Origin: Tyzzerella sp. An114
GTDB taxonomy: Bacteria > Bacillota > Clostridia > Lachnospirales > Anaerotignaceae
Assembly (NCBI RefSeq): GCF_002161055.1
Contig: NZ_NFLT01000003.1
Coordinates: 124,001 to 188,000 of the forward strand
Reading direction: 5' to 3'
Length of the DNA: 64,000 nucleotides
A model generated the notes under the pieces. The model ran no database searches and was not told the DNA's origin. It saw only the letters and a program-made list of their open reading frames with translations. The translations under genes and the position numbers were made by a program. Below are positions 44,420-53,654 of this stretch, piece by piece. How positions within the stretch are numbered: the stretch's first letter is position 1; each line of letters starts with the position of its first letter.

Positions 44420-46165
44420 ATGGATTTTTTTACGAAAGACTTTTTTGCAAGTTTTTTCGCAGTTTCCGCTGTCATAGTTTTTATAATTATGATAAAAAGA
44501 ATTCTTAAAAATCATATATCTGAAAAATGGCAATATAGAATATATTATCTTGTTTTTTTACTTCTTACATTGCCTTTTGTGCCTTTAAAATATATTAATT
44601 TTATTGATTTTTCACCAAACAATGAAAATATTTTAAAGACTATATCACAAAATACTAATGTTGCAAACTTTGAAAATACAATAAATAGTGGAGATTTTGC
44701 TGTTTCTGTAAAGTCTCATTTTGATTTTTTTAAAATATTTTTTGTTATATGGCTTATAGGTGCAATTATATTAACTGTTGTTATGGTTATAGGATTTGTT
44801 GCTATGAGACAAAAAAGAAAAAACATATCAATGGTTGATTGTAAAATTAAAAATATTTTATATGAATGTAAAAATATTTCAGGTATCAAAAAAAATATAG
44901 ATATAGCTTTGTCTGATGTTAAATCTCCTGTAATATTTGGTATGTTAAAACCTATTATACTTGTTCCTTATAACTGTGTTGAAAAAATGAGTGATAGTGA
45001 AATAAAATATATAATTCTCCATGAGTTAAGCCATTATAAAAACAAAGATATATTAATGAATTATTTAATGTGCCTTTTTCAAATACTTTATTGGTTTAAT
45101 CCTCTTGTATGGATAATATTTAAACAAATGAAAATTGAAAGAGAAATTGTATGCGATAGTTCTGTTTTAAATATGCTTGATGAAGATAATTATACTGATT
45201 ATGGTATGACAATAATACGTTTTGTTGAGACTGTTCCTCAAAAAAGAATTTTTGCTCTTTCAGCAGATATGGGAGGAAGTAAAAAGCATATAAAAATGCG
45301 TATTGAGAAAATAGCTTCATTTACAAAAGAAACTTTATGGTCAAAACTTAAAGGAATAGCTATATTTACAATGGTTTTTGCTGTGATATTGTCACAGGCT
45401 TCTGTAATATCAATTGCAGGAGGATATAATTATTTTAATGATAAAAAAGATAATATAAATATTATAAATCTTGATAAATACTTTGAAGGGTATAATGGAA
45501 GTTTTGTTCTCTATGACATGAATAATGATGAATATACTGTATATAATGAGGAAAAAAGTAGGGAGAGAGTATCTCCAAACTCAACATATAAAATATATAG
45601 TGCTCTTTCAGCCCTTGAAAATGGTGTTATAACAGAGGAAAACTCTCTTATGAATTGGGACGGAGTTTTAAGATACTATGATGAGTGGAATAGAGACTTA
45701 GACCTTTATGGTGCTATGAAATATTCTGCAAACTGGTATTTTGATAAAATAAACAGTATAAATGGTATTGAAAATGTACAAAATGATTTGATAAAAATAG
45801 GCTATGGAAATTGTGATTTTAGTGGTGGAAATGATTGTTGGTTAGAGTCATCTTTAAAAATATCACCATTAGAGCAAGTTGATATATTAAAAGACTTTTA
45901 TACAAATAATTTTGGTTTTTCTCAAAGCAATATTGATACTGTAAAAAATTCAATAAAAATTTTATCAGAGAATGACACTGTTCTTTATGGAAAAACAGGT
46001 ACAGGCAGAATTGATGATAAAGACATAAATGGTTGGTTTGTTGGATTTGTTGAAAAGGGTGATAATGTTTATATATTTGCAACAAATATTGAAGCTGATG
46101 AAAATGCAACAGGTTCGGTTTCAATGGAAAAAACTATTGATATTTTAAATAATGAAATATATTGA
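44420..46165 (+). CDS. blaR1: BlaR1/MecR1-type beta-lactam sensor-transducer
   Basis: A 581-residue membrane sensor. Four N-terminal membrane segments surround a cytoplasmic M56 metalloprotease domain with HELSH (H201-H205), which on signalling leads to BlaI cleavage. After the last segment (about 310-330) comes an extracellular penicillin-binding sensor domain with S388-x-x-K391 (STYK), SAN (436-438) and KTGT (525-528). All catalytic motifs are intact. The start is ATG 44420, one base after blaI. Terminator after the gene. Confidence 0.94.
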   Translation: MDFFTKDFFASFFAVSAVIVFIIMIKRILKNHISEKWQYRIYYLVFLLLTLPFVPLKYINFIDFSPNNENILKTISQNTNVANFENTINSGDFAVSVKSHFDFFKIFFVIWLIGAIILTVVMVIGFVAMRQKRKNISMVDCKIKNILYECKNISGIKKNIDIALSDVKSPVIFGMLKPIILVPYNCVEKMSDSEIKYIILHELSHYKNKDILMNYLMCLFQILYWFNPLVWIIFKQMKIEREIVCDSSVLNMLDEDNYTDYGMTIIRFVETVPQKRIFALSADMGGSKKHIKMRIEKIASFTKETLWSKLKGIAIFTMVFAVILSQASVISIAGGYNYFNDKKDNINIINLDKYFEGYNGSFVLYDMNNDEYTVYNEEKSRERVSPNSTYKIYSALSALENGVITEENSLMNWDGVLRYYDEWNRDLDLYGAMKYSANWYFDKINSINGIENVQNDLIKIGYGNCDFSGGNDCWLESSLKISPLEQVDILKDFYTNNFGFSQSNIDTVKNSIKILSENDTVLYGKTGTGRIDDKDINGWFVGFVEKGDNVYIFATNIEADENATGSVSMEKTIDILNNEIY

Positions 46166-46167
46166 TT

Positions 46168-46203
46168 TAAAAAAAGACAGTTTATTTTAACTGTCTTTTT
46201 TTA
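46168..46203 (+). terminator. Terminator of blaI-blaR1
   Basis: AAAAAAAGACAGTT/AACTGTCTTTTTTT. Confidence 0.92.
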
Positions 46204-46232
46204 TTGACAATTAATTATTACAGATGTAATAT
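46204..46232 (+). promoter_or_regulatory. Promoter of the inducible PBP
   Basis: Consensus TTGACA (46204-46209), 17-bp spacer, TAATAT (46227-46232); operators 4 and 5 overlap it. Confidence 0.8.
46216..46231 (+). promoter_or_regulatory. BlaI operator 4
   Basis: TATTACAGATGTAATA, a full dyad lying between -35 and -10 of the PBP promoter. Confidence 0.87.
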
Positions 46233-46238
46233 ATAAAT

Positions 46239-46254
46239 TATTACAAGTGTAATA
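46239..46254 (+). promoter_or_regulatory. BlaI operator 5
   Basis: TATTACAAGTGTAATA, a full dyad 23 bp from operator 4 and over the expected start site. Confidence 0.87.
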
Positions 46255-46272
46255 TTAATTGGAGGATACCAC

Positions 46273-48561
46273 ATGACAAATGAAAAATATAATAAACCCA
46301 CATATAGAATAATAGTTGTAATGGCTGTTGTTGTGTTTATGTTCATAGTTCTTACAATAAGACTTTATATTTTGCAAATTAAAAATGGAGAAGAACATCT
46401 TAATGAGGCGAAAGCCACATCTTTAAGAACAATACCCATAGAGTCTCAAAGGGGAACAATATATGATAAATGGGGAGTTCCCTTGGCAGAAAATAAAGTT
46501 GTATATGAAATAAAAATGGATTTAAGTATGGAGTATGATAATGTAAACGATATTATTATAAACCTTATAAGACTTTTAAATTCAAAGGGAGAAAATATAA
46601 AATACAATTTGCCTATAACAGAAACAGAGCCTTTTCAATATACTTTTACATCTGAAAATGCAGAAAAACGCTGGAAAACAGATATGGGAATTGAAAGTGA
46701 AAATATGAATATGATAGCCTCTGAACTTTATGATTATTTGAAAAATAAATTTGATATAACAAAAATAGAAGGTTTATCAAAAGAGGAAGAAAGACAGCTT
46801 ATATCCCTTCGTTCTGAAATGTATATGCAGAGATATAAAAAATATAATGATATAACAATATCAGAAGATGTAAGTTATGAAACAATATCAGAAATAGAGG
46901 AGGACTCTGACAAATATAGAGGAATATATATTGAGACAGGTTCAAAGCGTGTTTATAATTTTGGAGAAGCTTTTTCTCATATATTGGGATATACAGGTTC
47001 AATAAATGATACAGAGTTGGAAGATTATAAAGATTATGGATACAGTATGAATGATAAAATAGGAAAGATAGGAATTGAAAAATATTGTGAATTGACTTTA
47101 AGAGGAGATGACGGACAAAAATTAATAGAAGTTGATTCATTAGGAAGACGTGTAACAGAAAGAGAAATAACACCACCACAGAAGGGGGGAGATGTTTTTT
47201 TATCAATAGATAGTAGATTGCAACAGAAAACATTTGAGATACTTGAAAACAATCTTAAAGCTGTTTTAATTCAAAGTATAAATTCAGGTAGCACAACAAA
47301 ATCTGAAATTATAGAAAATATGAGAAATAGTCAAATTGTGTCTGATGAAAAAATAAAAGAAATAGAAAGTCTATCATTAAATGAAATAGTAGATAAAATA
47401 AATAAAAATGAAATAAGACTTAATGAAATAAATATTGAACCATGTACAGGTTCAGTTGCTGTTATTGATATAAATACAGGAAAACCACTGTCTCTTGTGA
47501 CCTATCCTTCCTATGATAATAATAGACTTGTAAATGACTTTGATAGTGATTACTATAATATGCTTTTAAATGATAAGACAACTCCTCTTATAAATCGTCC
47601 ACTAATGGAGAGAAAAGCTCCCGGTTCAGTGTTTAAAATGCTTAGCTCTGTTGTAGGTTTAGAGGAGGGAGTTATAAGTGAAAATACAATAATATATGAT
47701 AAAGGTGAATATAAGGAGGCGGGAAAACCCTATGCAAAATGTCTTGTATATTCAAGATATGGAATAACCCATGGTGCGACAGATGTTAAAAAAGCCTTGG
47801 AGGTTTCTTGTAACTATTTCTTTTATGAAGTGGCTTATAGATTGGGAAATGCCAAAGAGGGTAACACTTTAAACTCAATAGAAACATTTAATAAATATAT
47901 GAAAATGTTTGGTCTTGATGACTATACAGGAATAGAGATTGAGGAGTCAAAACCAGTTATAGCCTCACCTGAAGTTAAAAGAAAATCTATTGAAAATTAT
48001 TATGAAAATCCAACAGAGTCCCAGAAAAAATGGATGGACGGAGACTCTATAAGATGTGCCATAGGTCAATCATATAATAGTTATTCTGTTATGAATATAG
48101 CTAAATATATAACGACTATTGCCAATGGTGGAACAAGATACAAAACATCAATAATTGAAGGAACAAGAGAAAAGGAATTTGAGAGTATAAATTATAATTT
48201 ACCTGAAGTTGAAGAAGTTTTAAATATTAGTAGTGATACAATAAGAATTGTAAAAGAGGGAATGTATAGTGTAACTCATGGAAGTCAAGGAAGTTTAAGA
48301 AATTATTTTAGAGATTTTTCTGTTGAAGTTGCAGCAAAAACAGGAACAGCAGAGGAGGCAAAAGATAAACCTTCTCATTCATGGTTTGCAGGATTTGCAC
48401 CTTATGACAATCCACAAATAGCTGTTGTTGTTATGGTTCCATATGGAGAATTACCTCAAAGTCCTGCTGTAAAAACTGCTCAGGATATATTTGAATTTTA
48501 TTTTTCTTTAAATGAAAATAAAGAGTATACAGATTATTATAGAAATATTCTTGCAGAGTAA
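46273..48561 (+). CDS. Class B penicillin-binding protein (PBP2-like), beta-lactam-inducible
   Basis: A 762-residue membrane-anchored peptidoglycan transpeptidase. One N-terminal membrane segment (about 12-33), a PBP dimerisation domain that starts RGTIYDKWGVPLAENK, and a transpeptidase domain with S452-x-x-K455 (APGSVFKM), S512-C-N514 and K689-TGT. It has no C-terminal PASTA domain and no MecA-type N-terminal domain. Two BlaI operators on its promoter, with BlaI/BlaR1 just upstream, indicate induction by beta-lactams. It may be a low-affinity replacement PBP comparable in logic, not in ancestry, to MecA. SD TGGAGG. Confidence 0.9.
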   Translation: MTNEKYNKPTYRIIVVMAVVVFMFIVLTIRLYILQIKNGEEHLNEAKATSLRTIPIESQRGTIYDKWGVPLAENKVVYEIKMDLSMEYDNVNDIIINLIRLLNSKGENIKYNLPITETEPFQYTFTSENAEKRWKTDMGIESENMNMIASELYDYLKNKFDITKIEGLSKEEERQLISLRSEMYMQRYKKYNDITISEDVSYETISEIEEDSDKYRGIYIETGSKRVYNFGEAFSHILGYTGSINDTELEDYKDYGYSMNDKIGKIGIEKYCELTLRGDDGQKLIEVDSLGRRVTEREITPPQKGGDVFLSIDSRLQQKTFEILENNLKAVLIQSINSGSTTKSEIIENMRNSQIVSDEKIKEIESLSLNEIVDKINKNEIRLNEINIEPCTGSVAVIDINTGKPLSLVTYPSYDNNRLVNDFDSDYYNMLLNDKTTPLINRPLMERKAPGSVFKMLSSVVGLEEGVISENTIIYDKGEYKEAGKPYAKCLVYSRYGITHGATDVKKALEVSCNYFFYEVAYRLGNAKEGNTLNSIETFNKYMKMFGLDDYTGIEIEESKPVIASPEVKRKSIENYYENPTESQKKWMDGDSIRCAIGQSYNSYSVMNIAKYITTIANGGTRYKTSIIEGTREKEFESINYNLPEVEEVLNISSDTIRIVKEGMYSVTHGSQGSLRNYFRDFSVEVAAKTGTAEEAKDKPSHSWFAGFAPYDNPQIAVVVMVPYGELPQSPAVKTAQDIFEFYFSLNENKEYTDYYRNILAE

Positions 48562-48571
48562 GGAGAATTTT

Positions 48572-49234
48572 ATGAAAAAAATATATATTATAACAGCTGT
48601 TTTTGTGTTTATATTTTCGGCTGTTTATGGATATATTTCAACGTGTGAATTTGAAGATGTTAAAGAAAATGTTCAAATAGAAGAACTTAAAACTTATGAC
48701 ACTGAAAATGTTCTTGAAACCAGTTATAATATAAATAAAAAAACAAAAGATTATATTTTAAATTTATATAACACATGGATTGATTTTAAAGAAAATATAA
48801 ATCAAAATAAAAATCCTGAAAATGATTTTAAAAATTCTGAATTTATCAAAACTCTTAAAGAGTATTTTTCAAGTAGAGAAAGCCTTGAGGTAAGTATAGA
48901 AGAACTTTGTTTTTTAATAAATCAAAGAGGATTTGATTATATTGAAAAAAATTGCACTGTTAATAACAAAAATTATACAGTAAGAGTTATATGTTATTCG
49001 GCAAATTTAGATGTACAGGCTGTAACAGACTTACCAGTAAAAAATAAGTGGGTATTTGTTCAAATTTGGAATGATGAATATTTTAAAGGATATACAGTTT
49101 CAGAAAGTGGATATAATATTTTAAATGGTTTTAATATTAATGTTGTGGGAGATAAAATAAATTTAGATATAGAACTAATTGACATTGTAACGAAAAATAA
49201 AGAAATAATTAATTATACACTTAACATTAATTGA
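48572..49234 (+). CDS. Unrecognised membrane-anchored protein of the BlaI-controlled operon
   Basis: 220 residues: a single N-terminal membrane segment (about 3-22, IYIITAVFVFIFSAVYGYIST) and an Asn/Lys/Glu-rich extracytoplasmic part with no domain I can name. ATG 48572 follows AAGGAG, ten bases after the PBP stop, so it is cotranscribed with the PBP; an upstream in-frame start lies inside the PBP gene without a ribosome site. The outside location and co-induction suggest a PBP partner or a wall-stress protein. Confidence 0.75.
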   Translation: MKKIYIITAVFVFIFSAVYGYISTCEFEDVKENVQIEELKTYDTENVLETSYNINKKTKDYILNLYNTWIDFKENINQNKNPENDFKNSEFIKTLKEYFSSRESLEVSIEELCFLINQRGFDYIEKNCTVNNKNYTVRVICYSANLDVQAVTDLPVKNKWVFVQIWNDEYFKGYTVSESGYNILNGFNINVVGDKINLDIELIDIVTKNKEIINYTLNIN

Positions 49235-49264
49235 AAACTGCCTCTTTTAAGAGGCAGTTTTTTA
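49233..49264. terminator. Bidirectional terminator after the PBP operon
   Basis: AAAACTGCCTCTT/AAGAGGCAGTTTT with T-runs in both directions, shared with the convergent VWA gene. Confidence 0.9.
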
Positions 49265-49266
49265 TA

Positions 49267-50628
49267 TTAGCATTTAAAATCTGAATCAATATAGTTTGCA
49301 ATAAAACTTGCTTTGAAATTTCTTTCACTACAAATAGAATTAGAATTTGTAGAGTTAACATTAAGGTCTTCTGGAAGAACAAATCTAATATTTTTAACTA
49401 TAACATCTTTACACATAGGATAATTATGAGCTGGTATTGTAATAGTTTTTAAACCTCTCTGATATTCATTTCCCAATTTATCAATTTCCTTTAATATTAC
49501 AGCTAGGGCAATACGTTTTTTAGGACAAACATTTTTTATTTTTAAATTTAATTCAACTATTCTTCCCAGTGATTCCATAATAACATTATCCATATTAACA
49601 GAAACAAAGTCCTTACATTCATTAATTTTAATATTATTAGCCACTGGACAAGGTTCAGGATTAACTATTACATCGCAGTTTACTAATACTGAAGGATTTG
49701 GAAAAATTACTTTGTTTCCTTCTTTATCGTAATATTTTGTTGATTGACTAACTTGTTTTAAACCAGAATTATAATTGTTATGTTTTATAAAATATTCAAG
49801 AAAAGCACTTTCGTTTTCTGTTACACCAAGGTTACCTATTTGCCATTTTATTTTGTTATCTCCACTAATTATAGCAGTTCCCTTTGTTGTAGTTGGAATA
49901 CCTGTTATAATAAAATTAGGATTTATTGTCTCTTCAATAAAAATATTTGTTGCACCTGTTTTTGAAATATTTGATGCTAACTCTGCAAACAATTCTTCAA
50001 GATCTTCTGAATTAGGTGTTACTACAACATGAGAAATGTCTGGGTCCGTTGCCCATTGATTTAAAATATTAATATCAATTCCATTAGAACCCATTAAACC
50101 AATACAATATATAGTTATTCCCATAGATTTTGCATTTTCTGCAATGGGAGTAGGGTCTATTCCTACTGTTGTTTTTCCGTCAGTGAACATTATTATAATT
50201 TTTTTGTTTTGAGATAATGGATTAAAAATTTCCATAGCTTTTTCAAAAGCATCTCCATGATTTGTAAAACCTCCAGAGTTTAGAGAGTTTACAGCAGGTT
50301 TTAAATCTGATACAGAAGTTGTCAGTTGAGAATTAATTTCTGCCACATCTGAAAAACTTACAATTCCAATATGACTTCCAGAACCTATATTTCCATCTTG
50401 ATTGCTATCTGTGGATTTATCAATTATATCAATAAATGTGTTTGCACCGTTTTTCATGTTTTCAAAAGGAATTCCTGCCATACTTCCCGACTTGTCCAAA
50501 ATAAGAACAATATCTGTTGGATTTGATAAGATATCAGGAGCGGCAGAAAGAGCCATTGTCACTTTGATACTTCCATCACAATTTATTTGATTTACATTTA
50601 TTTGTCTGTTTGAACTTGTAATACCCAT
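49267..50628 (-). CDS. Von Willebrand factor A domain protein, non-secreted
   Basis: 453 residues. The VWA domain (about 35-215) has a complete MIDAS: DKSGS, Thr in GGFTNHGD and Asp in FTDGKT. A beta-sandwich part (about 220-320) resembles DUF11-like repeats, and the C-terminal part (about 330-453) is Cys-containing (NVCPKKRIAL, YPMCKDV, CSERNF, ending DFKC). There is no signal peptide or membrane segment, which is odd for a VWA adhesin but fits a protein assembled on the spore from the mother cell. The upstream sigma-K-like promoter supports that; function remains inference. Confidence 0.82.
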   Translation of the reverse strand: MGITSSNRQINVNQINCDGSIKVTMALSAAPDILSNPTDIVLILDKSGSMAGIPFENMKNGANTFIDIIDKSTDSNQDGNIGSGSHIGIVSFSDVAEINSQLTTSVSDLKPAVNSLNSGGFTNHGDAFEKAMEIFNPLSQNKKIIIMFTDGKTTVGIDPTPIAENAKSMGITIYCIGLMGSNGIDINILNQWATDPDISHVVVTPNSEDLEELFAELASNISKTGATNIFIEETINPNFIITGIPTTTKGTAIISGDNKIKWQIGNLGVTENESAFLEYFIKHNNYNSGLKQVSQSTKYYDKEGNKVIFPNPSVLVNCDVIVNPEPCPVANNIKINECKDFVSVNMDNVIMESLGRIVELNLKIKNVCPKKRIALAVILKEIDKLGNEYQRGLKTITIPAHNYPMCKDVIVKNIRFVLPEDLNVNSTNSNSICSERNFKASFIANYIDSDFKC

Positions 50629-50674
50629 AGTATTATTTCCCCCTTTAAAAGTTTATAGGCGTTGTTTATTAATA

Positions 50675-50702
50675 TATATTATGTAAAAGGGGACAACTGT
50701 GT
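50675..50702 (-). promoter_or_regulatory. Sigma-K-like promoter of the VWA gene
   Basis: Minus-strand AC (50702-50701), 17-bp spacer and CATAATATA (50683-50675) fit AC-N16/17-CATANNNTA, about 46 bp before the start codon. Confidence 0.45.
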
Positions 50703-50751
50703 TATTGAAAAATAAAAAACAGCTTATAAATTTTTATAAGCTGTTGTTGTA

Positions 50752-51696
50752 TTAAAATAATTTTGTGCCACAGTTTGAACAGAATTTTCCGCCTTCACAC
50801 TTTGTGCCACATTCTGGACAAAACTTAGGTCTACTTGATTGATTTTGTTGAATATTATTGATATTATTTTGCATTTGGTTTACCATCTGCTGACCCATAG
50901 CCATTCCCATAGCCATTCCAGCCATATCAGAAGCTGTATTTTGAGAACCTTTTGACATAACATCTGCCATTGCAACTTGTTGATATGTATTAATATTTCC
51001 TATCATACTTTGAGCAGCAACTTTTTCTGCCATTTTTTGAACTTCTTCAGGATAATTAAAATTAGATATAGAAAAAGATGTTATGCCTATGCCTATTTTT
51101 TGCATTTCCATATCAAGGTCTTCCATAATTCCTTGACCTATTTCATTTGCATTAATTTGAAGATTAAATATATCTTTTCCTTCTCTTGTAATCCATTTCA
51201 TAAGAAGTTGGTCAAGCATTGATATTATTCTTTCTTTTACATCTTCTATTGTGTATTGCCTTTTTATACCAGCAATTTTTTCTATTAATATGTCATAATC
51301 ATCAATTTTACAATTAAATGTACCAAAAGCACGAATAGGCATACCACCTGGAAGACCTAAAGAAGGTATTAAAACAGGTGATTTTGTTCCCCATTTAACA
51401 AGAACTTCTTTTGTATTAATAAATAAAACTTCGGCACGTATACCACTGTTAAAACCAAATTTAAAGCCTTTTAATGTAGAGAGAAAAGGAATTATTTCTG
51501 TTTCAACATCAAAACTTCCCTCATCTTTGAATATTCCTTCGATTTTTCCATTATAAAGAAATATAGCGTCCTGTCCTGGTTTTATTATAAGACGACTTCC
51601 TTTTTTAATTTCTTTGTTTGACCATTTCCAAAAAAGTACATCATCTCTAAATTCTTCCCATTCAATAACATTTGCAAATTGGTCAAAAAATCCCAT
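50752..51696 (-). CDS. ydjI: YdjI-like SPFH-domain protein with C-terminal zinc ribbon
   Basis: 314 residues. An SPFH/virion-core-like domain (about 1-230; KPGQDAIFLYNGKIEGIFKDEG), a Met/Gln-rich linker (MAGMAMGMAMGQQM) and a C-terminal double CxxC zinc ribbon (FCPECGTKCEGGKFCSNCG). Matches B. subtilis YdjI, which works with PspA and YdjG/YdjH in membrane-stress defence. Last gene of a three-gene operon, 14 bp after ydjG. Confidence 0.85.
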   Translation of the reverse strand: MGFFDQFANVIEWEEFRDDVLFWKWSNKEIKKGSRLIIKPGQDAIFLYNGKIEGIFKDEGSFDVETEIIPFLSTLKGFKFGFNSGIRAEVLFINTKEVLVKWGTKSPVLIPSLGLPGGMPIRAFGTFNCKIDDYDILIEKIAGIKRQYTIEDVKERIISMLDQLLMKWITREGKDIFNLQINANEIGQGIMEDLDMEMQKIGIGITSFSISNFNYPEEVQKMAEKVAAQSMIGNINTYQQVAMADVMSKGSQNTASDMAGMAMGMAMGQQMVNQMQNNINNIQQNQSSRPKFCPECGTKCEGGKFCSNCGTKLF

Positions 51697-51710
51697 TTGT
51701 ATAACCCCCT

Positions 51711-52766
51711 TTAACCTTTAAAGTATAAATAAATAATGAATATTAATATTAAAATGGTTATTACTATTGCAGTAATTTTAACTGCACTTAGAGGGTATTC
51801 ACCATCTATTGCACCATTTTGACCATTTATTACGACATTATAAAGTTTATTACTATACATATAAGCAAGACTATATACAGGCAATACAATATGTTTATAT
51901 GTTTCATTATTATATATAGGTGATAATGATATGCTGTCTACTTTATCATATTTTCTTAAAATTTCATTTCTAACCATATCTTTCATATATTCAAACATTT
52001 CATTACAAGCATTTTTATGAGCCGAGTCAAGATTTATATTGAAACATTCAGCATTATATCCCGACATATATTCTGGAGAGTATGACACAAGTTCTTTTGT
52101 GTTAAATTGGTCAACATCGTCAAGAATTTTAGTATTAATTTTTGTGGAAGCAGGAATAAGAACATCATCAAACCAATTTTGAACTGTGCCTGATACAGGA
52201 TACCAATTTGTAACGGTTTTTGTTCTTGTTTTTCCTTCGCTATCCCTGTATGTATGGGTTCTTGTAATTCCACCTCTAGCTCTGTATGGACCTGTTACAA
52301 AAGCGTCAAATGTCCAATAAGGTATATATATCCCTTGAAGTTCACCTATTTGATATAAATGTTTAAGCTTTATTGGAGCTAACCATCTACCTTTAATCCA
52401 ACTTTTAAAAATTTCATTACATTTGTGTTTATCAATTTTAAAAGGCACTATTCCATCAGGAATTATAGCGTCCTCTTGTTTATCAGCAAGAACATATTTT
52501 GAACCACAATATGGACATTGTGATGTTGTTGAATTTCCATCAACTTCTATTTTTGCACCACAACCATTACATTCCATTGTATGAGATTTTTTTTCAGTAG
52601 CTTTTATAGTTGCAAGTTCATGTTTTGTAAGTCTGTGTTCAATTATTTTTTCTTCAAAGTTTTCAATTTTTATTGAATTATTACAGTTTGGGCACTGGAG
52701 AGTTTGAGTATTTGGATTGAACTCCATAATACCACCACAATTTTCGCAATTATATATATTTGCCAT
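51711..52766 (-). CDS. ydjG: YdjG-like zinc-ribbon membrane protein
   Basis: 351 residues. Two N-terminal zinc ribbons (CENCGG/CPNCNN at about 7-30 and CNGCGA/CPYCGS at about 67-90) lead to a soluble domain with YIPYWTFDAFVTGPYRARGG, and one C-terminal membrane segment (about 328-348). In B. subtilis YdjG and YdjH recruit PspA to the membrane. Only the YdjG part exists here. Four bases separate it from pspA. Confidence 0.83.
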   Translation of the reverse strand: MANIYNCENCGGIMEFNPNTQTLQCPNCNNSIKIENFEEKIIEHRLTKHELATIKATEKKSHTMECNGCGAKIEVDGNSTTSQCPYCGSKYVLADKQEDAIIPDGIVPFKIDKHKCNEIFKSWIKGRWLAPIKLKHLYQIGELQGIYIPYWTFDAFVTGPYRARGGITRTHTYRDSEGKTRTKTVTNWYPVSGTVQNWFDDVLIPASTKINTKILDDVDQFNTKELVSYSPEYMSGYNAECFNINLDSAHKNACNEMFEYMKDMVRNEILRKYDKVDSISLSPIYNNETYKHIVLPVYSLAYMYSNKLYNVVINGQNGAIDGEYPLSAVKITAIVITILILIFIIYLYFKG

Positions 52767-52770
52767 TGTC

Positions 52771-53454
52771 TCACAATCCCATCTTTGCTTTTAAAGCACT
52801 AAGCTCATCATCAATTTTTGAGTTTGTAGATGAATTGTCATCATATTTTGCCATAAGTTCATCTATTCCATCAGAAACAGGCTTATTAAGTTCAGACATT
52901 GCAACAGCTTCATCATACATACGATTTGCTTTTTCTTCCATTTTATCAAAATTTGACATTGAATTAGATATACCTGATATACTTGAGCCCATTTTGTTCA
53001 TTTTTTCTTGTGCCTTTGCCATAGCCATTTTAGCTTTTATAGTATCACGTCTATCTTTAAGGCTTGCCATATCTTTTACAAGTTTATCATGCATTTCTTT
53101 CATTTTTTCAGAATTAGCCACAGCTATGTCATAGTTTTGTTTTAATGAATTATATTCATTTTCAAGAGAATTTTTTTTCTGAAGAAAAAGTCTTGCATCA
53201 TTTTCATTTCCGGCAAGTAGAGCTTTTTCTGCGTATTTTTGCATTTTTTCAATTTCTTCACTACATTCATCAAGTTCACGTTTAGCCTTTTTCTCATTAG
53301 CCATAATTGAAGCTGTCTCTGCCTTTACTTTTCCAAGGTCGCTTTCAATATCTCTTATATATTGGTCAATCATTTTTTCAGGATTTTCAGCCTTATCAAG
53401 TAAAGCATTAATATTTGCTGACATTATATCTTTAAATCTTTTTAATATATCCAT
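52771..53454 (-). CDS. pspA: PspA/IM30 family membrane-stress protein
   Basis: A 227-residue, almost fully alpha-helical protein that would form oligomers on the inner face of the membrane. The N-terminal amphipathic start MDILKRFKDIMSANINALLDKAENPEKMIDQYIRDIE is typical of PspA/LiaH/Vipp1, and coiled coils run to about 160. First gene of pspA-ydjG-ydjI. The promoter looks like sigma-A and not the ECF type used in B. subtilis. Confidence 0.92.
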   Translation of the reverse strand: MDILKRFKDIMSANINALLDKAENPEKMIDQYIRDIESDLGKVKAETASIMANEKKAKRELDECSEEIEKMQKYAEKALLAGNENDARLFLQKKNSLENEYNSLKQNYDIAVANSEKMKEMHDKLVKDMASLKDRRDTIKAKMAMAKAQEKMNKMGSSISGISNSMSNFDKMEEKANRMYDEAVAMSELNKPVSDGIDELMAKYDDNSSTNSKIDDELSALKAKMGL

Positions 53455-53494
53455 AAAATTTTCACCATCCTATTTTATATTTTTATTACCATAT

Positions 53495-53523
53495 ATTATA
53501 TAATAATATAAAAATATTGTCAT
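53495..53523 (-). promoter_or_regulatory. Promoter of the pspA operon
   Basis: Minus-strand ATGACA (53523-53518), 17-bp spacer, consensus TATAAT (53500-53495). Confidence 0.65.
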
Positions 53524-53654
53524 CTTTTTGTTTATATGTGTCTATTTTTGTCCAATATATAAATTTATAAAAATTTTAAAAAATTTTAAGATTTTTGAAA
53601 CGAAAAACCTCTTTGTGTCGTCTTATATGTATAAGGATAAAAAAGAAGGTGAGA

